Origin: Tritrichomonas musculus
Taxonomy: Eukaryota > Parabasalia > Tritrichomonadida > Tritrichomonadidae
Direction of reading: 5' to 3'
Length of the DNA: 64,000 nucleotides
NCBI GenBank assembly: GCA_039105265.1
Contig: JAPFFF010000002.1
Span: 5,146,001-5,210,000 of the forward strand
In this document: positions 9,527 to 18,448 of the stretch, piece by piece
Layout of the letters: each line of letters opens with the position of its first letter
Numbering within the stretch: position 1 is the first letter of the stretch
Translations under genes and position numbers: made by a program
The notes under the pieces: generated by a model
Seen by the model: only the letters and a program-made list of their open reading frames with translations
Database searches by the model: none
What the model was told of the DNA's origin: nothing

Positions 9527-10045
9527 TCACGGTTGAATATGATTAAGGACTATATTAAAACTTCTCTTTTCTTTTTGTTCTCGTATTTCTTTTTCTGTTG
9601 GTGGTTTCAACATATTGGAATAGCTTGATGGATAGTACGAAAATGATTCAGTTTCAGTGATTTGATTGTTGATTATAACATATGACATACCATATTTTCG
9701 CATCCACTTTTCACTCTTCGTAACTCTAATGAATAACATTCCACAATTAAACAGCATTGATACCTCATGATTGGAAATAATTTCATGATTAGACAATGAG
9801 ATACAACTTACTTCTACATTACAACTATCACGATTAGGTTTAGCAAAATGATCTGGCATCGTTGAATGTTTATTTATGAAAACATGAGTGGAGGATTCAG
9901 TGTTGAAATAACGAGAGGGGAAGTTCTGCTTTAATACATTCATGATTGCAGTTGGTGATAAGCATCTATAATTCCAATAAATGTTATACTTCTCAATGTT
10001 CTTCGGTGTTATTGTTATTCGTGAGTTTGTCATTTCTGTTGTCAT
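9527..10045 (-). CDS. Maverick hypothetical protein (172 aa)
   Basis: ATG-started frame of 172 codons reading toward the left arm. Mixed alpha/beta composition with several cysteines and histidines (for example RDSCNVEVSCISLSNHEI) and a basic KSEKWMRKYG stretch. No family is recognised and no adenain-type protease triad is visible. It lies downstream of the capsid gene on the same strand with about an 85-bp gap, so a virion or assembly role is possible by position only. Confidence 0.6.
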   Translation of the reverse strand: MTTEMTNSRITITPKNIEKYNIYWNYRCLSPTAIMNVLKQNFPSRYFNTESSTHVFINKHSTMPDHFAKPNRDSCNVEVSCISLSNHEIISNHEVSMLFNCGMLFIRVTKSEKWMRKYGMSYVIINNQITETESFSYYPSSYSNMLKPPTEKEIREQKEKRSFNIVLNHIQP

Positions 10046-10130
10046 CTATTTTTGTACATGAGATAAAATTCAAAAATAATTAAACAAAAATAAAAACCAT
10101 CAAAAGTCAACATTAATGAGATTCCACCAC

Positions 10131-12059
10131 TTACTCATATCCAGCAGGGACACCTACAGCATAATACTCTACACCATTTGTGCTCCATGTCCAGTATGTA
10201 TCGCTGCAAATCCAAGCTTCTGGTGCAGGTGGGTGTTGATCTGGATAGTCAGGGTCTGGTATAAAGTATGTGTCGTTCTCTCCTTGGTACATTGGTTGTC
10301 CTCTAAATGTGACTGTAATAGATGTTGAGCCCGTATCGATACCATCAAAGACATAGCCAGCATTACTTCTCTCCATTTGGAAATTGATACCAAAAGAAGT
10401 ACCATCACTCCTGCAATTGGTATAACGCTTTCCAGTAACAGGATCATTAAGAGGTTGCGTGAAGGAGTCCTCAAATTCTTGGGTTGCTTCTAAAGTTCCG
10501 TCGAGTTCATTTGCAATAAGTTGATGTTGGTAGAACCTTGCTGCACACGTATCACTGAATTCAGTATCTGGGTATGTTCTTTTATTTACGATGAGCTGAA
10601 CATTTCTGTACATAATATTATCAAAGCAGGTGATGTCTGCCGGCGATTTTGGAAACATCATGGTAATGTTAGTGGCGTTACGAAGAGGTACAGACTTAGA
10701 GATTTCAAGTCCATTTACCTTTGCGCTTCCCTCAAAGATTTCTCGAGTTAGTTCTTGCGCAGGTACTAGCAATGGTGTTTGTAATTCTCGAACTAAACCT
10801 TGATATGTTTCTTCTTTTAGTCCAAATCCTGCCAAGTTGCTACGTCCCAATTGTATTGTGCCACCGAGGACATCAAGGGTGATTTTTCCAACACTGAGGT
10901 TGATATTGTCGTCGCTCTTCTTAACATCAGTAATTAAAGCACCTTCTACTTCTTCACTTATGATTTTCACATCATCTCCAGCATTGAGAACATAATCAGG
11001 ATTGGCAGCAGCTATCATAATCGCAAATGAAGCTTTATTGATGTCGTCCTTTGTTACTCCATATTTAGTGTAGTCGGCTTCTGTATAATGGAAGTCTATC
11101 GTCAAAGGTTCTGCTTCATCATTATGTGTGTCTGCCCTACTAGCTGGATCTGTATCTGTGTAAGCTTTTCCTGCGTGTAGTCTTTGGTACTTAATGTGTA
11201 AGACTTGATTTGATGCTGGCTTTTCTGAGTAATGAACGACTATATTTGATGGTCTACCTACTTGTGTGAACTTGCGTGAGATTGGAACTACTGCTGGAAT
11301 TTGTTCTGTAATTTCTTTATCCTCCAAAAACTGCAATGTTTCTTTTACAATATTTGGATTTACTTGACACCAGACCATTGCGCGAAGACTTGTTTTGACT
11401 TCCTCTTCTATTTCACCACAGATAGCATTAGGGTAGAGTTGCCAAGCCTGAAGTACAAGTTGATCTGTAAATGGAATTGTGAGTTCAATAGTGAATGTAT
11501 GTGGCTGTCCATCAGCAATGTCTACTAAATCAATGTAGGTTCCACAGACAGATGGTGAGTATTGTGCAACGTTTTCCCAGATACTATGACTGAATTTACT
11601 AGAAGCTTTGGCATCTCTAGGCTTGATACTGTTATACGCAAATGATTCCCTTTGTAGTTCATCTTGCCTGTATGCAGAGAGGAGTTTGTCATTTATCCAG
11701 AATCTACAGTCCTCATAGAATTCCACAGCATTTTTGAAGCCTACGAAGATTTTCATGAGTTTGTTCTTATCTGCTGAAACATCTATAGGGTCTGACAATT
11801 TAATTCTGAAGTCGAGGAGTATAGTTGAGAATGATTTTTCTATTTGTGTTATTGTGTGTCCTGAATGTGTGAGCTTGATTCTGGTCTTGGTTCCAACAGG
11901 GAGTGGAGCGTCTTTGTCTTTAAACTCTTCCATAATGAATGAGAAAGAATTGTCGCCACCGTTTTTCTGTATTAAATTGCGCATCTTATTTTGGAAGAAC
12001 CCGAGTACGTCACCTTCATCATTTCCTAAATTCTTGGTTTGAGCGTTGTAGTATGTCAT
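10131..12059 (-). CDS. Putative major capsid protein (double jelly-roll type)
   Basis: The chosen start is the ATG at 12059 (MTYYNAQTKNL), giving 642 residues; the frame is open further upstream but that part overlaps the divergent small gene and has a different composition. The size, beta-rich composition and position next to the ATPase and other virion-type genes fit the Polinton major capsid protein, a double jelly-roll relative of those of virophages and large DNA viruses. There is no short diagnostic motif, so the call rests on length, composition and context; a structure prediction would settle it. It shares a 42-bp divergent promoter region with the small gene at 12102. Confidence 0.72.
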   Translation of the reverse strand: MTYYNAQTKNLGNDEGDVLGFFQNKMRNLIQKNGGDNSFSFIMEEFKDKDAPLPVGTKTRIKLTHSGHTITQIEKSFSTILLDFRIKLSDPIDVSADKNKLMKIFVGFKNAVEFYEDCRFWINDKLLSAYRQDELQRESFAYNSIKPRDAKASSKFSHSIWENVAQYSPSVCGTYIDLVDIADGQPHTFTIELTIPFTDQLVLQAWQLYPNAICGEIEEEVKTSLRAMVWCQVNPNIVKETLQFLEDKEITEQIPAVVPISRKFTQVGRPSNIVVHYSEKPASNQVLHIKYQRLHAGKAYTDTDPASRADTHNDEAEPLTIDFHYTEADYTKYGVTKDDINKASFAIMIAAANPDYVLNAGDDVKIISEEVEGALITDVKKSDDNINLSVGKITLDVLGGTIQLGRSNLAGFGLKEETYQGLVRELQTPLLVPAQELTREIFEGSAKVNGLEISKSVPLRNATNITMMFPKSPADITCFDNIMYRNVQLIVNKRTYPDTEFSDTCAARFYQHQLIANELDGTLEATQEFEDSFTQPLNDPVTGKRYTNCRSDGTSFGINFQMERSNAGYVFDGIDTGSTSITVTFRGQPMYQGENDTYFIPDPDYPDQHPPAPEAWICSDTYWTWSTNGVEYYAVGVPAGYE

Positions 12060-12101
12060 TTCAGTTTCAAAAAAAGTATCTTTTTCCACGAATTCAAAAT
12101 C

Positions 12102-12356
12102 ATGGCTTTCGGAAGTTTCTTCAAAAAGATAGCAAAAGGCGTTAAAAATGTCGTAAGTAAAGCAGCACCAATAGTATCCAAAGTAGCAAAAGCAGTAGCT
12201 CCAGTCTTCGGTGGTACAGTCGGAAATGTTCTCAATACTATAGGCAATTTTGCAGACAAAGCAGATTCTTGGGTAAATGGAGACAAAAATAGCAGCGGAA
12301 CAAATGCAATTGGGGTCAGAAATGTAAACAGATTTGATGTCCCTATGTTGAAGTAG
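12102..12356 (+). CDS. Small amphipathic Maverick protein (84 aa), possibly membrane-active
   Basis: The ATG at 12102 is chosen over an upstream non-ATG extension. The N-terminal ~40 residues (MAFGSFFKKIAKGVKNVVSK, then alternating Ala/Val/Lys) would form a strongly amphipathic cationic helix. A Gly-rich middle and a short polar tail (RNVNRFDVPML) follow. The pattern recalls the membrane-lytic helix of adenovirus protein VI and other virion entry peptides. That parallel is an inference; no homology is claimed. It is transcribed divergently from the capsid gene. Confidence 0.6.
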   Translation: MAFGSFFKKIAKGVKNVVSKAAPIVSKVAKAVAPVFGGTVGNVLNTIGNFADKADSWVNGDKNSSGTNAIGVRNVNRFDVPMLK

Positions 12357-12397
12357 GTCTGAATTCCGACTGACTTCTATCACTCAAAAATAAATAA

Positions 12398-12509
12398 CAC
12401 AATCCGTCACCTCACTAATGTTTTTGCACAATCTGTCATCTCATTAATGTTTTTGCACAATCTGTCACCTCATCAATGTTTTTGCACAATCTGTCACCTC
12501 ATTAATGTT
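12398..12509 (+). repeat. 29-bp tandem repeat in a Maverick spacer
   Basis: About four copies of a 29-bp unit (CACAATCTGTCACCTCATTA and nine more bases) lie in the spacer 12357-12669. Each unit carries TCAYT-type matches to the trichomonad Inr. No genes or stem structures like a CRISPR array are present. Confidence 0.85.
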
Positions 12510-12669
12510 TTTCCATATCAGCAGTACAATTTTTTTCTCACTTCTTCATCTAGTGGCGGATCTTCATCAGGGAGTACAGAATAAATTTCCACACACAATC
12601 GTAAAAACTCAACTATGATTAAACATGAAAGAAGAACATTTGTTATTATCATTTTTGTTCGTATTAAAG

Positions 12670-12996
12670 ATGTCAGAAATTAAAATACTCCAACCTATCA
12701 CAAATTATATCAAAGAGTTTGATTCCCCAGATGAGTTCAACTTATTCTACAACAAGCATAAAGAAGAAATAGACAGCACCACAACTCACAAACTCAACAA
12801 GCTCTATCACATCAAAGGTTACAGAATTACCAAAATCAAAGATGTTTTAATGTTGAAGAAGCACGAGGAGAAGAAGCACGAGGAGAAGAAGCACGTAGAG
12901 GAACCAGAAATGAATGTACAAGAAGAGATACACCAAATGAAAGAGACAATAAACAGGATCATACAATTCTTAAATCCTCCACAAGATAAATCATAA
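12670..12996 (+). CDS. Small charged Maverick protein (108 aa) with Lys/Glu repeat
   Basis: The ATG at 12670 (MSEIKILQPITNYIKEF) is preferred; an in-frame ATG at 12625 would add a hydrophobic 15-residue leader. The N-terminal ~60 residues form a compact domain (EFNLFYNKHKEEID, then KLNKLYHIKGYRITKIKD) of a type I associate with small Polinton or giant-virus proteins, from memory only. A KHEEK repeat and a C-terminal helix (ETINRIIQFLN) follow. Role unknown. Confidence 0.6.
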   Translation: MSEIKILQPITNYIKEFDSPDEFNLFYNKHKEEIDSTTTHKLNKLYHIKGYRITKIKDVLMLKKHEEKKHEEKKHVEEPEMNVQEEIHQMKETINRIIQFLNPPQDKS

Positions 12997-13019
12997 GTAC
13001 ATTCATTTATTCTCTACCA

Positions 13020-13826
13020 TTATTGATTTTTTATTTTTGTTTCTCCTCCTTCTGTCACATGTACTATCATATAAGGACGTTTATTTTTCATTTCTGACAT
13101 AGTTTTGTACATATCATAGAATTCATCAAAAGTTAAGTTACTCGCGGACTGTGAATATATGAAGTGGAGTTGCTGTTTGTTGAAGCATGGGAAGATAAAT
13201 AATGTTGTGATCTCGTTCTTGATATGCGGTGCGAGGCCTTTCCATGATTGAATCAGCAAGAAGTAAGATATGTTTGTGTGTCTGCAGCGTCGTAGTTGTT
13301 GTGAGAAATATGATTCTGGTGCCGCGAACAATTTTGAATTTGCTATATCATCAAAGAGTATAAGAGTATGTAGGGTGTCTTTGCTGAAGTCATGAACGTG
13401 TAACACTTGAAACATATCCTCCATCTGCCCATCATCTATTTTTTCCTCTAAATTCTCTCTCTTTATCATATAGTACAAGTTTTTAGCAGAGATTAATTCT
13501 TGAATGGCATCCTTACAATTTTTCTCACTTACTACTATATATGGAATTTGAATGAACGTCTTCAGTGACTGCCAACTCTTATCATTCTCATCTCCGTTCT
13601 TCGTAACATATATTAACAAATGGTGTGTACTTAGAAGTGATATTTTAATGATTTCCTGTAGTGCTATCACAGTTTTTCCCATAGACTGTTTTCCTACTAT
13701 AACATTCACAGAGTTGTAGCGAACATCTATATCATTGTGGATTTCATCTATGCTACTTCCACATAAGTTATTTTTGTTTATCTCTAGTGCTTGTGATACT
13801 ATGTCATGAACTTTTTCTAGACTCAT
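13020..13826 (-). CDS. Genome-packaging ATPase (FtsK/HerA, A32-like)
   Basis: 268 residues from the ATG at 13826 (MSLEKVHDIV). Walker A is GKQSMGKT at residues 45-52, and Walker B is LILFDD near residue 160 followed by an arginine-rich RRCRHTN segment, in the order expected of A32-like packaging ATPases. These pump the genome into a preformed capsid in Polintons, virophages and large DNA viruses. It converges with the small gene ending at 12996. A tandem repeat array lies directly upstream (13876-13980) and may hold its start signals. Confidence 0.88.
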   Translation of the reverse strand: MSLEKVHDIVSQALEINKNNLCGSSIDEIHNDIDVRYNSVNVIVGKQSMGKTVIALQEIIKISLLSTHHLLIYVTKNGDENDKSWQSLKTFIQIPYIVVSEKNCKDAIQELISAKNLYYMIKRENLEEKIDDGQMEDMFQVLHVHDFSKDTLHTLILFDDIANSKLFAAPESYFSQQLRRCRHTNISYFLLIQSWKGLAPHIKNEITTLFIFPCFNKQQLHFIYSQSASNLTFDEFYDMYKTMSEMKNKRPYMIVHVTEGGETKIKNQ

Positions 13827-13875
13827 TTTGCTGTTGGTAAATTGGGAAAGCACAGTAGCGGCAAAAATAAATAAC

Positions 13876-13980
13876 TCTCACTTATGGTTCCCTTCTCATT
13901 CATGGTTCCTCTCACTTATGGTTCCCTTCTCATTCATGGTTCCTCTCATTTATGGTTCCTCTCATTCATGGTTCCCTTCT
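13876..13980 (+). repeat. Tandem TCAYTYATGGTTCC repeats in a Maverick spacer
   Basis: The spacer between the ATPase and the next gene is an array of TCACTTATGGTTCC, TCATTCATGGTTCC and TCATTTATGGTTCC units at 14-34-bp steps. Each contains an Inr-like TCAYT core. Related units recur in other spacers of the element (15345-15435 and 19424-19470). Confidence 0.8.
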
Positions 13981-15113
13981 TATTGCCTTCTTCGTTGTGG
14001 TGGTGGTTGTGCATTTGGATCATATGGTATGTTGTTAGCTTGGCAGTATTGTATGATAGTAGTTTTGAGTATATTAATGATGTTATTTCTTGTGTTAGTT
14101 TTGGTTTGTGTATCTCCGTAGTACAAGTCACTTATGTTTCCAGTCACAATATCATCAATTTCATCTCTGCAATCCTTCTTAGCTTTGGCAACAGCGGTAG
14201 GATTATTACCATCTATACCATATTTGTTCAATATAGGATTAATAAATACTGTTTGCCATAAGTGTGCTGTAGCTCTAGCAATAATAGGCAATTTAACTTC
14301 TGCTGGTAAATTCTGAATTGGAGCAATAGCATACTTAAGTGTGAGTTCTTTATCGAGAAGGTATTTCCTGAATCTCTGGTATGGTGAAAGTCTCTTAGCT
14401 TTACGAACAGAGTAGCCAGTAGTGTTAACACCATCTGGAAATCCTCTATAGCCTGGCATAACATTACCAATATTTCTAGGATCATTGCTGTCATCATCAA
14501 TATAGTGTAAGTTATGAAATTGTTCACGAATCCACTTATTCTTAGGATTTCCTGATCTGTCTTTTCTTAGTGGGAATTGTTGGTAGTAAGCAAGGTCATG
14601 TGGGAATTTAGAGATTGTAGTTGTGTAGCCATTTACGTATAAAGGTTGGTTTCTTGAATTATATACAACAACATCAGGAATTCCATCATTGTTGATATCA
14701 GTCAAGTTTGTAATTTCTGCTGGTCCATTGGGGTCTTTTTTGTTGAGAAACCATTTTGCATTTGGTTTTGCTTTTAAGTTATGTTTTTTGATCATATGAT
14801 CTGCACCTGCTGGAGATATTGCTTGTTTTACTCTAGTGATATCACGTTTCATGTTTAGGATTAATTTTGCAAGATCGTCCATACCAACTTTAGAAGTGAA
14901 ACCACCTGGATTAATGCTGCTGACCTTTTCTGTTATACCTTTTATTAACCACTGTCTTGCATATGCTCTTTGTTGTTCTGTAGTTCCAAAGAGTTCATCC
15001 ATGTCTTCTGGTTTAATGGCAGTACCATTGAGCTTATTAAACATTGTAAGTAAGTCAGCATCAGTATTTGTATGACCCATGATTTCTTGAACATTGCCAT
15101 TTCTAGGATCCAT
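13980..15113 (-). CDS. Putative minor virion protein of the Maverick (377 aa)
   Basis: Frame from the ATG at 15113 (MDPRNGNVQEIMGH). It has an N-terminal helical part, then a central motif (LTDINNDGIPDVVVYN, then PLYVNGY) that I associate with a capsid-linked protein in Polinton- and giant-virus-type genomes, and a Gln/Pro/Arg-rich C-terminus (PPPQRRRQ). The position beside the ATPase and capsid genes fits a minor capsid or penton-associated protein. Assignment is from motif memory and context, not a search. A CAA/GTT microsatellite lies just upstream (about 15298-15325). Confidence 0.6.
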   Translation of the reverse strand: MDPRNGNVQEIMGHTNTDADLLTMFNKLNGTAIKPEDMDELFGTTEQQRAYARQWLIKGITEKVSSINPGGFTSKVGMDDLAKLILNMKRDITRVKQAISPAGADHMIKKHNLKAKPNAKWFLNKKDPNGPAEITNLTDINNDGIPDVVVYNSRNQPLYVNGYTTTISKFPHDLAYYQQFPLRKDRSGNPKNKWIREQFHNLHYIDDDSNDPRNIGNVMPGYRGFPDGVNTTGYSVRKAKRLSPYQRFRKYLLDKELTLKYAIAPIQNLPAEVKLPIIARATAHLWQTVFINPILNKYGIDGNNPTAVAKAKKDCRDEIDDIVTGNISDLYYGDTQTKTNTRNNIINILKTTIIQYCQANNIPYDPNAQPPPQRRRQ

Positions 15114-15344
15114 GTAATTAGGAAGTCCATAACTCTTGAAATCTCTATCTCTAGGCGTCTTGTTCCACTGTGCTCCTGGTGCAAACTGTGATGGTAACTG
15201 TGCTCTTTGTACTGGTGCTTGTGGGCGCCATAATTGCTGTGGAATTGTATCTATATCGAAATTATTTAACCGTTCATCATCAATATCTATTTCTTGTGTT
15301 GTTGTTGTTGTTGTTGTTGTTGCGGCTGTTCCATTTTTAAATTT

Positions 15345-15435
15345 TCAGAAAAATAACATAAATGGTTCTCACAAATTGCAAAACATAAATGGTTCTCACA
15401 AATTGCAAAACATAAATGGTTCTCACAAATGAAGA
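15345..15435 (+). repeat. 27-bp tandem repeat in a Maverick spacer
   Basis: Three copies of a 27-bp unit, ACATAAATGGTTCTCACAAA plus seven bases, lie between divergent genes. The core ATGGTTCTCA resembles the units at 13876-13980 and again includes Inr-like TCACA. Confidence 0.85.
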
Positions 15436-15467
15436 AGCAACGATAATTTCTTTTCTTTTTCATAAAA

Positions 15468-15800
15468 ATGGTCAAAACTTACTACATCACCAAAGACTAC
15501 ATCAATAATTTACCATCAGAATTTACAAGCAGCTTAAACAAAAGATATATTTCCTTTCAATACTGTCGTGCAACTTGTAAAGGATATCTTGATGGCGAAA
15601 CTGAAATTCATTGTAGCTTTATACAGAGAGATGAGTATTGTGATTCTCTAGTGTGGTATGCTAATGTTGTACCTCCTGATGATAATAGAAAATATGAATT
15701 TGTAGGTACGAAAAGACAGTTTAAAGTATGGTTTACAGACACGAATGGTAACATTATTGAGCCTGACAACTTTACACTATTTCTGAAATTAGAATATTGA
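15468..15800 (+). CDS. Small beta-rich Maverick protein (110 aa)
   Basis: ATG at 15468. Strand-rich sequence ending in QFKVWFTDTNGNIIEPD and FTLFLKLEY, which looks like the last strands of a small jelly-roll or beta sandwich as in minor virion proteins. Three cysteines lie in the N-terminal half. No catalytic motif. A structural role is inferred from composition and from the virion-type neighbours. Confidence 0.55.
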   Translation: MVKTYYITKDYINNLPSEFTSSLNKRYISFQYCRATCKGYLDGETEIHCSFIQRDEYCDSLVWYANVVPPDDNRKYEFVGTKRQFKVWFTDTNGNIIEPDNFTLFLKLEY

Positions 15801-15864
15801 ACTGGGGAAAGAGAGCGAAGCACTATCGATAATCGAAACCTCGCGAAAGCTCGGATTGAGCTAA

Positions 15865-16165
15865 ATGATACCTGCAATACTGACTTTCGCACATGATACC
15901 TGCAATACTGACTTTCGCACATGATACCTGCAATACTGACATCTATTTTTGTTATTCTCATTTCTGATCTTCATCTCTGATACTCTCATTTCTGATTTTC
16001 ATAATTGTTATTCTCATTTCTGATCTTCATCTCTGATACTCTCATTTCTGATTTTCATAATTGCTATTCTCATTTCTGATCTTCATCTCTGATACTCTCA
16101 TTTCTGATTTTCATAATTGCTATTCTCATTTCTGATTTTCATCAATGCTACCTACAATACTGATT
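15865..16165 (+). repeat. 28-bp and 56-bp tandem repeat block in a Maverick spacer
   Basis: First come three copies of a 28-bp unit (ATGATACCTGCAATACTGAC plus eight bases, 15867-15945). Then come 3.5 copies of an exact 56-bp period (starts at 15951, 16007, 16063 and 16119) made of alternating TTCTCATTTCTGAT and TTCATCTCTGATAC motifs. Related motifs appear in the opposite orientation at about 16390-16530 (AAAATCAGAAATGAGAATATC), making the spacer a large imperfect inverted repeat. It could be a replication, packaging or promoter region; function unknown. Confidence 0.85.
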
Positions 16166-16606
16166 TTCATAATTGTTACTCTACTTATCAATTCTCTGTT
16201 TTGTTACTCTACTTATCAAATTTCTGTTTTACTATTCTTGACAAACCTTCCGAGTTAGTAGTGTAAATATCAAAAATCAGTATGCGGTAGGAGTATTAAA
16301 TGAGGTCATTTGATAGTGAGAGTAGTTTCTCGGAAGTCTGGAATAGAATATCACATGTAGGTTTCAATATTGTTGGTAGCAATTATGAAAATCAGTATAG
16401 GGAATAGTTTTTTGAGATTTCATTTTTACCACTACCATTTCTCTTTCTCAGATGTGTAAATATCATTCATGAAAGTCAATATTGTAGGTAGCATTGATGA
16501 AAATCAGAAATGAGAATATCATTCATGTAAGTTGCTATTGTAAGTATCATTGTTGGTTATCACTATTGTAAGTATTGTTGTTGTTGGACTTTTCTTTTTA
16601 TATCAA

Positions 16607-18448
16607 ATGACAGGAATACTAACAAAGAAAAATGTTGAGGATGGTGCCTTTGTATGTAGCAATTCTGGAAACAACAACACTGACTATGAATCTATATATG
16701 TTAAAGATGATGTTATTGTTGATGGAGATATGATTCTTGGAGGAATTTCTATAAAATCACAGCTTGTAAATCATGAAGAGAGAATCGCAGCTGTTGAAAA
16801 TAAAGACATGACCATATATGCCAAGAAAGATGAAATACCAGACCTTACTCCATATGTGAAGAAAGATGAGATTGTTACAGTAGATTTGAGTCCATATGTT
16901 CTAAAAACTGAATTAGCAGAAGATCATTATACCGCTGCACAAGTAGAAGAGAAATTTGTTGACGAAGATGAACTAGCATATGAATTTAATAAGTATGAGA
17001 CCAAAGAAGTTGCCGAAGAGAAGTATGCACTCAAAACTGATATCCCTACTGTTGATCTTACTCCTTATGCACTCAAAACTGAATTACCAACAATAATAAA
17101 ATCTCAACATGATACCACTAATGATGTTGCTGTACCTACTGTAAAACTGGTTGAAGATAAATTATTAGCGTATGACCAAGAAAAGAATGAAATATATAAC
17201 AGGAAAGATTGCACTCTAGCTATAAAGGCTGTGTTTGAAGATGGAACTTCTACCTCTTTCACTGTTTCACATAATGTAAGCATAAATGACAAAGAAGTAT
17301 ATGTAAAAATAGATGATACAGCTGATTATGTTGCTTATGAGAGTGACAAAGTTGGATATATCAAGTGTAATGTAGAGAGTGAAACTACAATATTGTTTGT
17401 AAAGACTATCACAAAAAATGTTTTTACTTATGGCGATTATACTTATGATGTTAGTAATGGTAGAATCACTACTCTAGAAACAGTAGCGAAGTTAACAAAG
17501 TTTATTCCAAGTATAGTTTACAATGATAAGGTTGTCAAGTTTGGTAAAATTCAGCTTAACGCTAATTGTCCTTCAAGTATCTCAGTTGCTACTGATTTCA
17601 ATGGTAGAGATATAACTTCTTTGTATTCATTCGGAAATTTATCTAAAACTGTAATTCATATAGATTTCACTAACTTTGATATTTCTAATGTTACAATTTG
17701 CTCAGATTTTGCAAATAAGTGTAATAACCTAGAGACTATAAAATTTGATAAGAGATATAGTAATAATTTATGTAAGTATTTCGATTGGATGTTTATAGAA
17801 TGTCGTAAACTAAAGGAAGTTGATTTATCTATGTTCTATTCGAGGAATGTGGAAAAGATTGGAAGTATATTTATGGCCTGTATAGTTTTAGAAGTTATAG
17901 ATATTTCAAACTTAATCATAACAGCCATGTCTCAGTCGTGTACCAGTATGTTTGAAGCTTGTCGTAACCTAAAAATATTGTATATACATGATAGCATGTA
18001 TGATCTTATTTCTTACGCTTTTGAGTACCATAGTAGCGTAAAATTAGTGAAATCAACTTATAAAGGCAGAGAGTGTTATATTCCAGAAAATTATCTTGAA
18101 GAAGTACGTAATAGTGATTGTGCTCTGAAAAGTGATATTCCTAATGTTGATCTCGAACCTTATGCACTCAAAACTGATATTCCTACTGTTGATCTCGAAC
18201 CTTACGCACTCAAGTCTGCTTTAGATCTTATAAAAACAAATGTTATCAATATTGATTTTGACAAGATGACACCAATTGAGATACAAGTCAAAAATGAGAA
18301 ATACTATTTGAAAAACATTGATGATAACATGATAGTCGATACTACCAATTTCTATATCGATGCTACCAATGCTGATGGAACTAAGAAATATAAAGGCCTC
18401 AGTACTAGTTCAGAATGTATAAGACCAGGAGTTTTTACAAAGTCATAA
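16607..18448 (+). CDS. Fiber-like Maverick protein with DUF285-type repeats
   Basis: First ATG at 16607; the frame is open and very hydrophobic upstream to 16550, which could be a membrane anchor if a non-ATG start is used. Residues from about 80 repeat phage tail-fiber-like units (TPYVKKDEI, SPYVLKTEL, TPYALKTDIP). About 330-465 resemble DUF285/BspA-type repeats (IDFTNFDISNVTICSDFANK, then FDWMFIECRKLKEVDLS) known from bacterial and trichomonad surface proteins. Tail-fiber-like units return near the end (EPYALKTDIPTVD). Probably a trimeric surface or receptor-binding protein. The next frame begins at its end. Confidence 0.6.
   Translation: MTGILTKKNVEDGAFVCSNSGNNNTDYESIYVKDDVIVDGDMILGGISIKSQLVNHEERIAAVENKDMTIYAKKDEIPDLTPYVKKDEIVTVDLSPYVLKTELAEDHYTAAQVEEKFVDEDELAYEFNKYETKEVAEEKYALKTDIPTVDLTPYALKTELPTIIKSQHDTTNDVAVPTVKLVEDKLLAYDQEKNEIYNRKDCTLAIKAVFEDGTSTSFTVSHNVSINDKEVYVKIDDTADYVAYESDKVGYIKCNVESETTILFVKTITKNVFTYGDYTYDVSNGRITTLETVAKLTKFIPSIVYNDKVVKFGKIQLNANCPSSISVATDFNGRDITSLYSFGNLSKTVIHIDFTNFDISNVTICSDFANKCNNLETIKFDKRYSNNLCKYFDWMFIECRKLKEVDLSMFYSRNVEKIGSIFMACIVLEVIDISNLIITAMSQSCTSMFEACRNLKILYIHDSMYDLISYAFEYHSSVKLVKSTYKGRECYIPENYLEEVRNSDCALKSDIPNVDLEPYALKTDIPTVDLEPYALKSALDLIKTNVINIDFDKMTPIEIQVKNEKYYLKNIDDNMIVDTTNFYIDATNADGTKKYKGLSTSSECIRPGVFTKS

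Noticed and set aside
10116-12145. Plus-strand frames opposite the capsid gene
   Set aside because: Short, Cys/Ser/Phe-rich antisense shadows with no family features.
12398-12509. 29-bp repeats resembling a CRISPR array
   Set aside because: Copies are directly head-to-tail with no spacers, lie in a eukaryotic virus-like element, and have no cas genes nearby.
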